64,000 nucleotides of DNA from Branchiostoma lanceolatum (Eukaryota > Chordata > Leptocardii > Amphioxiformes > Branchiostomatidae). The translations under genes were made by a program, and so were the position numbers. The stretch is from assembly GCF_035083965.1 (NCBI RefSeq), contig NC_089728.1:19779955-19843954 (forward strand). Reading direction: 5' to 3'. Below are positions 1 to 9,713 of the stretch, piece after piece. Each line of letters starts with the position of its first letter. Positions within the stretch are counted from its first letter, which is position 1. The notes under the pieces are model-generated. The model had not been told where the DNA came from, did no database searches, and saw only the letters and a program-made list of their open reading frames with translations.

Positions 1-884
1 TAGCATAATCATTTCTTCCAATTCTTTATTGATTATGAGATTGGGCCATGATCGATGATTATATGGATGACATCCCCTGGGAACCCCAAAACTGATGAAA
101 GCGTACAAATAGAAAAAAGCTTGGCAAAAAAAAGTTCTCATTATAAAATCTGTGAGGTCAAGAATATTAAACACACAGAAAGGTATACCAAATAATGGAG
201 TCTTCATTTGTGCTCTTTCACAACTTCTTGAATTGATTCCCATGCGGATGTCCTCCATATAATCAAATCAACATGACCTTAGGCAGCAGGGAGAAGATTT
301 AAAGAAAAAGAAAAACAGTAGCATTCAACTGTAATTTTTCTACATTAGAATTTCATTTCCAGCCTTAAGCAACTTTTTACAAACAGATAATTTGAAATAG
401 AGCTTGCGAGTACATGTTATACAATCATTCTCTATGGAGCCAAAGCATCTTTGTATCTTTTCGTGAAAACAGGATACTGCTAATTCAAATTCTAAGGAGT
501 AAAATTTGTATAGTACATCATGTATGGCTGATGGCTAACACAACGATAATATTCTTTCAAAATGGCAGTCTTGTACTGCTGAAGTGCTTATTCTACTTGG
601 TGGGGGTACCAATGCCATCTGCACTACACTCCTCCGACAGTTATGTCAGTAAAGGATGAACTGATGAAGATGTTGCCCAGCATCCTTCCTGGTAAGAGAT
701 AAAGAAAAAAATGTGAAATGTGTTTCTTCGAAGGTAAAACGGTGGAAAATTCAAACCAGATAATAAGGAATTTGATTCACTGTGCATACCTCTGTGAAAT
801 GTGTTTGGTAAACAGTGGAAAGAATAAAAGAGGGATGAAAAGGTATATGATTAACTGTGCAGACCTCAGGAAACTCTTCATAAT
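1..884. other. no gene recognised
   Basis: AT-rich sequence with only short, low-complexity open frames on both strands. I see no splice-linked coding signal, no RNA gene and no clear repeat match to the rest of the window. Confidence 0.5.
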
Positions 885-1130
885 CCGTCATCCAAGATGG
901 CACTTTACATGTCCGTCTCGGCTTGGAGTCACTGCCGGTCTCCTGAAAGACACAGTAGATTTCTTCATTGCACAAGCATCACAGGAAGTCAGACTTTTTT
1001 TCATATCAATGTAATGTAGCGAGCAAAATAAACCACCAAAATGAAGTTCAAATGAGAAAATAAGATCATTAGTGTTATCATAGCAACAGATGCTTCCGGT
1101 GTCTGCCCAGGACCTCTTTTTTTGCTCCCT
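885..1130 (-). repeat. short interspersed element, modules A then B
   Basis: Two modules also found at 3010-3290. Module A (about 905-1012) carries a strongly conserved stretch around ACACAGTAGATTTCTTCATT. Module B (about 1013-1130) carries GATGCTTCCGGTGTCTG. Module B is shared with the 3' end of the pogo-like element at 3548-3710, which suggests a non-autonomous derivative of it. Here the order is A-B, and a second A follows the LINE insertion, so this copy is a partial tandem (A-B-A). The strand given is that of the related transposase. I cannot define terminal repeats with certainty. Confidence 0.6.
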
Positions 1131-1526
1131 TTCACTCAGAGATTGTGTCCAACATGTAATGGAAGTGTTGAATATGAATTCCACTTTGTGATGAATTGTC
1201 CAACTTATAGCAAAGAGAGAGATATGCTTTTACAGACTATTACTACTAAGACAAACTTCACCCTATCTGGTACACAGAGCGATATTTTCTATGTACTGTT
1301 GTCATGTCCGACCCCTATATCCATGTACATAGGTCAATTTCTCCATAAATCATTCGCAAAGCGAGACAGAATTACCCACACATGACTATATATTGTAACA
1401 AATACACTGGTTTCGAAAATATTTTGTACTTAGAATTGTAGGATAGATTAGCCTTGTAGAACCGATTGTTGATTTCATGCCATACATTGTACCATGTACG
1501 ATTGTTGAGCAATAAAGTTCACTTCA
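1131..1526 (+). mobile_element. 5'-truncated LINE, reverse transcriptase C-terminus and 3' tail
   Basis: The frame at 1122-1385 encodes the cysteine-histidine cluster that ends many CR1/L2-type LINE polyproteins: CPTC, then EFHFVMNC, then PTY and a charged tail that stops at 1383. The 3' UTR ends in GCAATAAAGTTCACTTCACTT. It interrupts the flanking short repeat between CCCTTTC and TTCTGTC, as shown by the uninterrupted copy at 3160-3175. A related tail lies at 47595-48010 and ends in the same AATAAAGTTC signature. It is dead on arrival, with only the last 85 or so codons present. Confidence 0.7.
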
Positions 1527-1621
1527 CTTTCTTCTGTCTCGGGGGGGGGGGGGCTGGTTTGGAGTCACTGCCGGTCTCCTGAAAAACACAGTAGATTTCT
1601 TCATTGCACAAGCATCACAGG
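1527..1621 (-). repeat. remainder of the interrupted short element (module A)
   Basis: Continues module B after the LINE insertion: TTCTGTC, a run of 13 G, then the GGAGTCACTGCCGGTCTCC and ACACAGTAGATTTCTTCATT segments, ending at ATCACAGG. Confidence 0.6.
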
Positions 1622-1987
1622 CTTTTACCTTGCAGGAACCAGGGAAGCTTGGTTCAACACTGTGTCGCACACAATAAGACCTTATATGGCAATACGTTCC
1701 CAAATCCTTGTATAGCCGTTGCCTTATATGGCAAGAGAGCACGAAAAGGCAGGCAGGCTAGATTTGCATGTGACACAGGAGGGCGACCGCATGTAACTGC
1801 TACAACTGTTCGGAAATATCATTGCATTGTGGTTTCGGACTTTGATATCCTGAAAAATGACCATATTACATCTATTCCACAAGATTGCAGAAGAAAAAAA
1901 ATGATTTCGTCAAGAAAACGACCAAAAATCGGCATAAATGATACCATATAGTGAGGTTATAGCATTACGTCCAGATTGATTAGTTAC
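1622..1987. other. no gene recognised
   Basis: Contains a 115-codon open frame (1604-1951, +) that starts inside the preceding repeat. It has no recognisable motif and I do not regard it as coding. The motif TTATATGGCAA occurs twice (around 1682 and 1724). Confidence 0.4.
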
Positions 1988-2064
1988 GTACCGCAGCTTG
2001 GCCGATCTGGCAACGCGAAGCACTTCGGACCCAGAAGATCCGGGTTCGTGTCCGTGCATGGATT
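1988..2064 (+). pseudogene. tRNA-Arg(TCG)-like relic
   Basis: The sequence runs through TTGGCCGATCTGG (box A-like), ACTTCGGACCCAGAAGAT (anticodon arm with a TCG anticodon, as in tRNA-Arg) and CCGGGTTCGTGTCC (box B-like), then a T-rich tract that could end Pol III transcription. The acceptor stem does not pair well and box B deviates from GGTTCGAATCC. I read it as a decayed tRNA or the head of a tRNA-derived SINE rather than a working gene. Confidence 0.45.
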
Positions 2065-3009
2065 TTTTTTTTCTTTTTAGATATTGAATATCAAAAAATA
2101 TATATTGATATTATATTAATCTATCAATATCATATTTATGAATATCATTTTTTTTCATTAATAAATAAAGAAATATTTTATATTTGTTATTTTTAAATAT
2201 TCATTTAATATATACAAGGCCTTTGTCTTATGAACAGGACTTCATAGATTCCAAACCCGGCATTCGAATTTTTCTGTTCATTGTAATGGAAAATACCGTG
2301 CAGCGGCTCCTATGCGCGGTAAGATGATTCTTGCAAAACACTCGCCACTAAACTTCTATCCCCGATGTAAACAGAGGCTCTTGATGTTGTTTGCAAAACA
2401 GCGATTCTTTGTTACAGTAGCAAATGCTCCATTGTTCACTATCGACTTCATTCAGACAACACGGACGCGGAAAGTGGCGCCCCTCGGCACAAAACTATGG
2501 GAATTTTCATGAATTTTAGCAAAATTACCCAGGAAAATAAGGAAGAAATGTTGTAAATGCGGAAACCAGAATAATACGGATGAGGTAGCTGTTGATTTGT
2601 TTGACATTTGGTAGTCATTTTAGATAGAACCTTAGCTGTTATGAACTTCTATTTCACTTAATTACCATAGTGCTGATGATTCAATGGTGCTTTTTCAAAT
2701 TTTATGTTTTATTGCGTGCCATGTACATAATTACATTGATAGCTTTTATAATGAGCCTATTATACATTTTACAAATAAGTACAAGTTGTAGGCCAAGACC
2801 AGCTTTTCAAAAGCACTTAAGTTAAGTGACGTAACTTCAAAATTGCTTTCCCCAATCTGCCTTTCTCTATTAAAACAGTACTCATTTCCCAAAATGACAA
2901 TTTTTCTTATAGACTGAACAGCCCTTGAGTGACTTCCTCTGGCAGATTTTACTTCAAGTAAAGGGAAAAGACAATTCACACTCATAAACGTAGCCGAAAC
3001 GCCAGCTTT
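2065..3009. other. AT-rich stretch, no gene recognised
   Basis: From 2080 to 2215 the sequence is almost pure A/T with small inverted motifs around ATATTGATATTA and TATCAATATCAT. The rest holds only short open frames. A minus-strand frame of 208 codons (2746-3372) is an artefact of reading through the SINE and the short element downstream. Confidence 0.4.
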
Positions 3010-3290
3010 TTTTAAAAGCTCTTGTTTTATATCAATGAAATATAGCGTACCTGAGCAAAATAAACCGTCAAAATGAAGTTCAAATGAGAAAATAAGTTCA
3101 TTAGTGTTACCATAGCAACAGATGCTTCCGGTGTCTGCCCAGGACCTCTTTTTTTGCTCCCTTTCTTCTGTCTTGGGGGGGGGGGGGTGGTATGGAGTCA
3201 CTGCTGGTCTCCTGAAAAACACAGTAGATTTCTTCATTGCACAAGCATCACAGGAAGTCAGACTTTTTTTTTCATCATATCTATGTAATG
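3010..3290 (-). repeat. short element, uninterrupted B-A copy
   Basis: The most complete copy of the two-module element. It has module B (AATGAAGTTCAAATGAG to CCCTTTCTTCTGTC), a 13-G run, then module A ending in AGTCAGACTTTTTTTTCAT. Module B matches 3590-3710 of the pogo-like element. It serves as the reference for the LINE insertion point in the copy at 885-1621. A SINE abuts its right end. Confidence 0.6.
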
Positions 3291-3545
3291 ACCAGTGTAA
3301 TGGCATAATGATTGTTCGCCTTGCAGGTTTTGAGTTCGATCCCGGCCAGTTCATACCAAAGACTTGGTACATACTACTATCTCAGTTAAGCATTTGGGAA
3401 AGAGTATAGAAGTTAAACACACATCACTATCAGCAGACAAGCCTCCTGCTTAAGAGTTGTGTTGCCCAAGCTTAAGGGCTGCGAATCGGAAATAAGAGCC
3501 ACAATAGGCTCCATCAAATGGTGCCGGAGGGCTTGAACGTTTTAT
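3285..3545 (+). mobile_element. tRNA-derived SINE
   Basis: A box B-like TTTTGAGTTCGATCCCG at about 3327 lies downstream of GTGTAATGGCATAATG, a box A-like segment. The body that follows (CATACCAAAGACTTGGTACATACT, then AAGCCTCCTGCTT, GAATCGGA and GGTGCCGGAGGGCTTGAACG) aligns with the better preserved copy at 52894-53199 and the 3' fragment at 37697-37818. Confidence 0.6.
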
Positions 3546-3582
3546 TTATGCAATATAGCATACAGATCGGTTTCTGACCACG

Positions 3583-5505
3583 TTAAAAAACCACCAACAT
3601 GAAGTTCAAATGAGAAAATATGATCATCAGTGTTACCGTAGCAGCAGATGCTTCCGGTGTCTGCTCAGGTCCTTTTCTTTGCCTCCCTTTCTTCTTCGTC
3701 TTTGCCAAGGCAACAGCCTCCTTCCTTTTTTGTTGATTTTCTAGCCTTTCTAGCTTTCTTTCTTCTACCTCTTGCATCTTTTTTCTCTTCTTTTCTTCTT
3801 TCTTCCTTCTTCCTAATCTGTTCCTCATGTTTTTGTTTCTCTTTTCCTCTTCTTTTCTTCTAATCTCATCGAGATATTCTTGATCAAAGACGAGTGCCTT
3901 GGGTTTCAATATTTTTCGTTGCTTTGATTCTGGTATTGGCTGAAGTATGTCAGCTACATAGGGCGGCACAATGCCTGCCTTCACGAAAGGGTTTTCAGGT
4001 TGTTTTTGTCCAATATTTCCCCCACAAGCATAACAGGGTGTTTGCGTTGAACTACTTGGGACCTTCTCCTTTCTTTTATCACAAAGGCTTCTTCTGGCTG
4101 CTTCTTCTGCCATCTGCAGCACTTCCTCTTCTATGTCTAGAAGTACACGGCTGTTGTCTTCTTCCTGTTCTTCAGCCTCAGCTACTACCTTTGCCATCTC
4201 AAGCACCTCTTCTTCTACAGGGAGCAGTTCATAGTTTTCTTCGTCTTGTTCTAGATCTGCATCTTCTTCTTCGCCATCTCCTTTTGTTGAACTCACTTCA
4301 TTCAGCTTGAGCCACCTCTCTTTTATCTGAGCTTCATTTACAGGATATAAACCTGACTTCTTGAATCATGCTTTGATACATGCCATAGTGAGGCTTTCTT
4401 CTCTAGTAACTTTGGAGATTTTAGGGAATGATGCTTTCGAGACAAAGAAGTTTGGCTTTGCCATACTTATGTTGTTCACAACGTCCTCAAGCTTGTCTTT
4501 CATTCTAATGAATGGACCCCCAGGGGCATCTAGTGGTTGCAAAAAATTAGTAGCATGGGGTGGTAGACCCAGTCAGATAATGTCATTCTTCACAGCAAAA
4601 TCAATGGCTTTATGGTTTACATGTGTGCTGTGTTGGTCCATTACGACAAGTACCGGTTTTTCAGCTGAACAGAATCTTACAAAACCCTTCTGCAGCCATT
4701 GAAGGAAAATATCAGACTCTATAAAACCTGACTTAGTTGTAGCATACAGTGCATTGGTAGGTCCTTCCAATTTGTATGCTGTACTGGGAAACGCTTTGGA
4801 AAAAATAATGAGAGGTGGTAGAACTGATCCATCTGCACATATACACTCAAGGGATGTAATGTGATCCCGTGTACCCTTCCTAACAGAGGCAGCTGGAGCA
4901 CTCATTCTTGAAAAGGTTACCACCTTTTTCTTGTGGGGATCCAGATCAAACCCTGTCTCGTCTAGGTTGTAGATTCGGTGCGGTTGATTGGTCAAGTCAT
5001 TCTTGGACATTGTTGATGTCAACATTGTGAAGAAATTTTGAATTACCTTCTCATCCACAGCATTCCGCCTTCCCCTATCAAGTGGGTCTGGTTTACGTAT
5101 TGTCAACTTGTTTCTTTTTTTGAACCCCTTCCACCATGTTCGACTGAACCCTTTCTTTGGGTCCACCTTTGGACTCAGGCCATATTCCTTACAGTGTCTG
5201 AGATGTATCTGTAGTGCCAGACTGAAAATCGTCTTTTTGTTTATTGGAAATGCCCTTTCGACTCGATACTTAATGTAGAAGACAAGACTTTCCTCCTCCG
5301 TTTTGGTGAGGATACATGGTCGTCCTTGTTTTGCATCGATAGCACTCCTTCCGGATAACTTGTCACGTACAGTACTGTCCGGTACTCCATCGTTTCTCCC
5401 TGCTTTTGCTGGTGTCAGATTGTTCTCATGAACCTCTTTCAGCACTTCTTCAATTTTCTCATGATCCCAGCAAGTTATCTTCCTTTTTTGTGGGGAACCT
5501 TCCAT
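3583..5505 (-). pseudogene. pogo/Tigger-like transposase interrupted by one TGA
   Basis: A DDE-type DNA transposase of the Tc1/mariner superfamily, pogo group, which cuts and pastes its own element. Translation starts best at the ATG ending at 5505 (MEGSPQKRK). An N-terminal pogo/CENP-B-type helix-turn-helix region (KAGRNDGVPDSTVRDKLSGR) is followed by a second DNA-binding part (FSRTWWKGFKKRN). The catalytic core shows NLDETG (first Asp), VMDQHSTH (second Asp) and LPPHATNFLQPLD (third Asp). The frame is open except for one TGA at 4573-4575, just before the LPPHAT motif. The reading frame then continues unbroken to 3583. The C-terminal part is acidic, then Lys/Arg-rich, with a CYACGG motif. 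The single lesion suggests recent inactivation. I could not place the terminal repeats. The downstream end shares sequence with the short repeats at 1013-1130 and 3010-3170. Confidence 0.85.
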
Positions 5506-5530
5506 GCCCTGAAGATTTGAGTACAAATTG

Positions 5531-6526
5531 GCAAAAAGTTAGCCGGCCTTACAGTTTGCAACCTAGAGAGTCTGTTCGGACTCGCCATCTCCAAATGGCT
5601 CAAAGTAATACACCCATTATAATCTATTCACGTACACAAAGAAAGAAACTTGCTGTTATGAAGATCATTTGAGCAATACATGTAATTCAACCATCAGCTG
5701 CTAGGGTGGGGCTAGGCTCGCAGAACTTTTAACAGCAAAAGCTTCATAGAATGATGCTTTACACACAAAAATTGTACTATAACTAAAGAATATGTTTTGT
5801 TTGTGTATTGTTACCATAAAATTATATACTTTGTAAAGCTGACATCAAACCGACATGGTAATGGAAAATACAATTAAAATACATTTTTAAAAACCTGAGG
5901 TTACTGTGAGTCAAAGTGAGCAAAATCCTTGTACATCAATATCAAGTTCAATTAATATTCCCCTAATCTGGTAATAATCCAAGTTTATGTTTATGTTCCA
6001 TGAGGACAGGTGTATTTCGAATTCTGTGGTGTGGCTAACATTACAAGACAACATTTCTGTTTGATTGTAGTTAAATATAGACCTATATAAAACCTTGGTT
6101 AAATTGATGCCTTCTGTAGCTCCTGTTACTGTATCCACTTCTTCTGTTTCCCCCTCCTCTTGAACTCTTTCTCAATATGCATGGTAGTAGATAAGGCCAA
6201 GCACCTGGCAGCTAAATTCACAGCACAACTGTAATGAGACAAGTCCGTTGGCTTGCTATCATCCAAAAGAGCAGCATACTCATATTTATAAAGACAAATA
6301 TGACAAATAAAATGTCACAATATTCAATAAATGACTCACTGAAATATTTGTGTTTGCCTCCTTCTTAATCCTCTTCATGTGCTTCAGGAACTCTGGTCCC
6401 TACGCATTGTGGTCCTATTTACAAAAGAGTATATTAAAAAACTGCACCAACTGGAAAATCTTCCTTTATATACCAGCATGTAACATTGTACACTGTTATT
6501 TGAACGAGCAGTAGTGAAGTCACTTC
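5531..6526. other. no confident gene; one short minus-strand frame
   Basis: A minus-strand frame from about 6290 to 6145 reads an amphipathic peptide (EYAALLDDSKPTDLSHY onward) ending in a Lys/Arg-rich segment and a TAA. It might be a decayed exon, but I recognise no family and see no clean splice sites. The rest is non-coding in appearance. Confidence 0.35.
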
Positions 6527-6612
6527 ACGACCTCGGCACTTTATTCGGTGGTTATAGGAACGACCATACCTTATCACACCGTATAGACCGAAGGAAAGCG
6601 GGTCATTAACCC
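6527..6612 (+). repeat. fold-back MITE module, short copy
   Basis: The segment CCTCGGCACTTTATTCGGTGG through GACCGAAGGAAAGCGGGTCA to ATTAACCCTATA matches 38043-38140 closely and the hairpin at 11472-11584 more distantly. It represents one module of a dispersed family. Confidence 0.55.
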
Positions 6613-6657
6613 TATATTAATTACTTGCAGTCTTATACATTAGCCATAACAACAGTC

Positions 6658-6913
6658 GCCGTGCCGCCACTGTTTGGGACCCGTCCCCATGTCTAACACC
6701 CTGTCAAAATGAACCGGCATGAGTCTTCATCCGGGCATCAGATCATCTCGTACCCAGAGCTGTGTGATTCAGCACCCACTAACTATAAGAGCTACCCTGA
6801 AAACGAGACCGTGAGTTTACATGACGACATAGGTGACCCGGATGAAGAATCATGGTGGTCAGTTTGACAAGGTGTTAGATATGGAGACGGATCACCAACA
6901 GTGGCGGCACGGC
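6658..6913. mobile_element. fold-back MITE, arms about 78 bp
   Basis: Left arm 6658-6735 begins GCCGTGCCGCCACTGTTTGG. The right arm 6836-6913 ends AACAGTGGCGGCACGGC and is its reverse complement with scattered mismatches. The loop is about 100 bp. There is no coding capacity. Confidence 0.7.
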
Positions 6914-7459
6914 TAGCGCAGGGGGCGGTGGATCCTGCAAATACCCCGGTAGGCTCAGTAAGGTTGTTAAGAGTTGAGGGACTTGCAGAGTTCAGACTTC
7001 AAGTGTTCCGGCACGCATTTTCGGTACTTTGCTGTTCGTAGGCTGGAATCGAGGGCACCGCGACTGTTGTTAGGGCTAATATCAATAGTGCTAAAGGTTC
7101 CATTATTGAGCCATACTCTTCTTCTATCTATATATCCGCATCATCTCATACTAAGAGTAAGAGACACTCAATCATACAACAAATTAGAAAAGAACAAAAT
7201 ATGAGGTTTGAAGTGGTGAAATGGAGACTTAAAACTTCATGTATGCTGTGGCAAAATATTCAAGTACCAACTCAGATGCACATAATATGCAAAAAATGAT
7301 TCTTAGTTAAACTTACCACCAGTAGTGTCCTTAGACAAAACATCAGTAGTGGAAAACTCGGCTTGATAAACCAAAGGCCAATTCTTCCCTCATAACTGCA
7401 CAAACCTAGTTGACCAGAGAATAAGTTAAGTCTGATTTGTTTGTGCTTTGTGTATACAT
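6914..7459. other. no gene recognised
   Basis: Mixed-composition sequence with only short open frames; nothing further seen. Confidence 0.4.
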
Positions 7460-7468
7460 AGCCAAGGG

Positions 7469-9704
7469 TAGCCGAGGCGACTAACGAAGGGTGTTTTTGC
7501 TTGATATTACATATACTATCCCTTCTTAGTCCTGGGGCACGCCACTAGTTCCACTCCGAAACAAGTTCGTCCGGCCGTTAAACTTGGACGATGGGCCCGA
7601 TGCTTGTTCTCCCTGAACTCCTAACACCCTTACCTACGTGTACGGGCACTTTAGCAACGCCGGAAACCCCAAGTTAACTCACAGCATGGCCAGACACTAT
7701 AATAGTGCATTATAGTCAATAGAGAACAGTACCGGGTCGCCATTTTCCTTCAAAATGACGATATCAACAGTCAGCCTGATTGGCCAGGCTCAGTCATGTG
7801 AATAAACGTATCAAAAAGGAGCCAATCACACTGATTATCTTCGCCGAGTACTATAGTACTCGGGGTAGATTATATTTTCGGTTGAGCCAGCTGTTTGGTG
7901 GGTCTGTATGTATGTCAAGAGCATAACTCAAGAAACCTTTGATGAATCTTTATGATTTTTGATAGGTGTGTAGTGGTTGTGCAAAGAAAGGTCAAGTCCA
8001 AAAATCATAAAGACCTTTGATGAATCTTTATGATTTTTGGTAGGTGTGTAGTGGTTGTGCTAAGGAAGGTCAAGTTTAAAAATGGTTCACCTTGCGTTTT
8101 TCAACAGTACTGCAGCGGACTTTTAATTTTTGTGCGTTTGTATGTAGGCAAAAAAAGTGACGGAAACGTTGATGGATCTTCATGATTTTTTGCAGGTGTG
8201 TAGATGTTGTGAAAACAGAGGTCAAGTTTAAAAATGGTTCTCCTGGCATTTTTCGTCGGTACTGCATCGGGCTTTGTGTGGATGTGTATTTGTATGTGGA
8301 GTCTTATGGACAACATAACTCAAGGAGCTGTTGATGGATCTGTATGATATTTAGTGAATGGGAAGGGTTTACGGAAAGGAAGGTCAAGTTCGATAATGGG
8401 CCTTCTAGCGGGTACCTAAGGTACTGCAGCTGAGCTTCAAAATTAAGTGGCATATTTTCTGAAAGTGCTATGGTCATGATATTTGTGCGGTAGATAGTTC
8501 ATGCCACAAGAAGCAAGTTCTGTAAGTTTGGGCCCCCTAGCGGCTTGTTTAGAACTGCAGTGGGTGTTTTTGTTTTGACATTCGGACACGTATTACTTGA
8601 GAAGGGGTTAAGAGATTGTCGTAAGTTTTGTATGTAGAGAGCTGCTCAGATGGTGCTTTACACAATTGATGTCTAATTATAGAAAACAGAAGCTAATCTG
8701 CATAATTAGTAAGGAAAATTGTAAATCCATTACATTCCATAATGGGACATGTGACAGTGTTCCTGAAACAGGCCAGCAGAAGGCCTTGCCTAGAAGTATA
8801 AATAAACAGATGGGGTACATAAATAAACAAATGGGGCAGTCTCACTACAATTCAAGCAGATGTGTGGGTCCGGTTGGTTTTTAAAGATTTCAGTTTCGGC
8901 ATTTTTGTCCAACACACGGTTGGAGACATAACGGAAAGGGAACAAAATAGAAAGCCTTACAAAACACCTAAAAAAATGTGAATAACCAGCCCGGACCCAC
9001 TCCTCTGCTCAGAGAGTTCATTGCACCAACACTGCACCACTGCTAGGTATTACCTAGCACCGTATGGAAAAGTGACATGTACTATGTCTTGCAAAATGTG
9101 TATGATATGGATTAAGATTTATTCTAGTCATATATATTGACTGTACCATTTAATTATAACTTTCAATTTTTTTGATGACCAGTTATAACATATATCAGCA
9201 CACTATACACATATACTAGTCCTGTACCACCAAATGATTTTTTATCCCTATCTAGACTGGACTCATCCCCCCACCCCTTAACTTTCAAACGGTATGGTGT
9301 ATGATCAAGTTTGCAGAGGGTGACAAGGATGTAAATATTAATCACTCTCCACAATAAGTCTTGATTATTTGGCGAAGATAATGTGTTTGTGGAACTCTAG
9401 TTGTTGATATTACGTCATTTTGATGAAAAATGGCGACCCGGTACTGTTCTCTATTGACTATAGTGCACTGTTATAGTGTCTGGCCGTGCTGTGAGTTAAC
9501 TTGGGGTTTCCGGCATTGCTAAAGTGCCCGTACACGTAGGTAAGGGTGTTAGGAGTTCAGGGAGAACGAGCATCGGGCCCATCGTCCAAGTTTAACGGCC
9601 GGACGAACTCGATCTGGAATGGGACTAGTGGCGTGCCCCAGGACTAAGAAGGGATAGTATATGTAATATCAAACAAAAACACCCTTCGTTAGTCGCCATG
9701 GGTA
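7469..9704. mobile_element. long-TIR DNA element, Mutator-like architecture
   Basis: Two inverted arms of about 300 bp, 7469-7769 and 9402-9704, share long near-identical blocks such as GACTAACGAAGGGTGTTTTTG and CGTACACGTAGGTAAGGGTG (given for one strand). The element is flanked on both sides by AGCCAAGGG (7460-7468 and 9705-9713), a perfect 9-bp direct repeat. Long TIRs plus a 9-bp target duplication is the pattern known for Mutator-like elements, but no transposase is present, so the assignment rests on structure only. The 1.6-kb interior holds another repeat (7880-8760) and no open frame of note. Confidence 0.75.
7880..8760 (+). repeat. diverged copy of a 1-kb dispersed repeat
   Basis: Contains CATAACTCAAGAAACC followed by GATGAATCTTTATGATTTTTG, repeated about 80 bp later, and CATAATTAGTAAGGAAAAT near the end. 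The same order of motifs is found at 43449-44859 and 53370-54434. Internal duplications make the unit irregular. Confidence 0.5.
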
Positions 9705-9713
9705 AGCCAAGGG

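Noticed and set aside
2746-3372. 208-codon minus-strand frame with a Cys-containing peptide (CDACAMKKSTVFFRRP) recurring near 1000 and 1600
   Set aside because: It reads through a SINE and both modules of a short repeat. The peptide recurs only because the repeat DNA recurs, and the frame differs in the copies.
3648-4310. Plus-strand open frames opposite the transposase C-terminus
   Set aside because: Antisense of the acidic and Lys/Arg-rich tail; low complexity and no motif.
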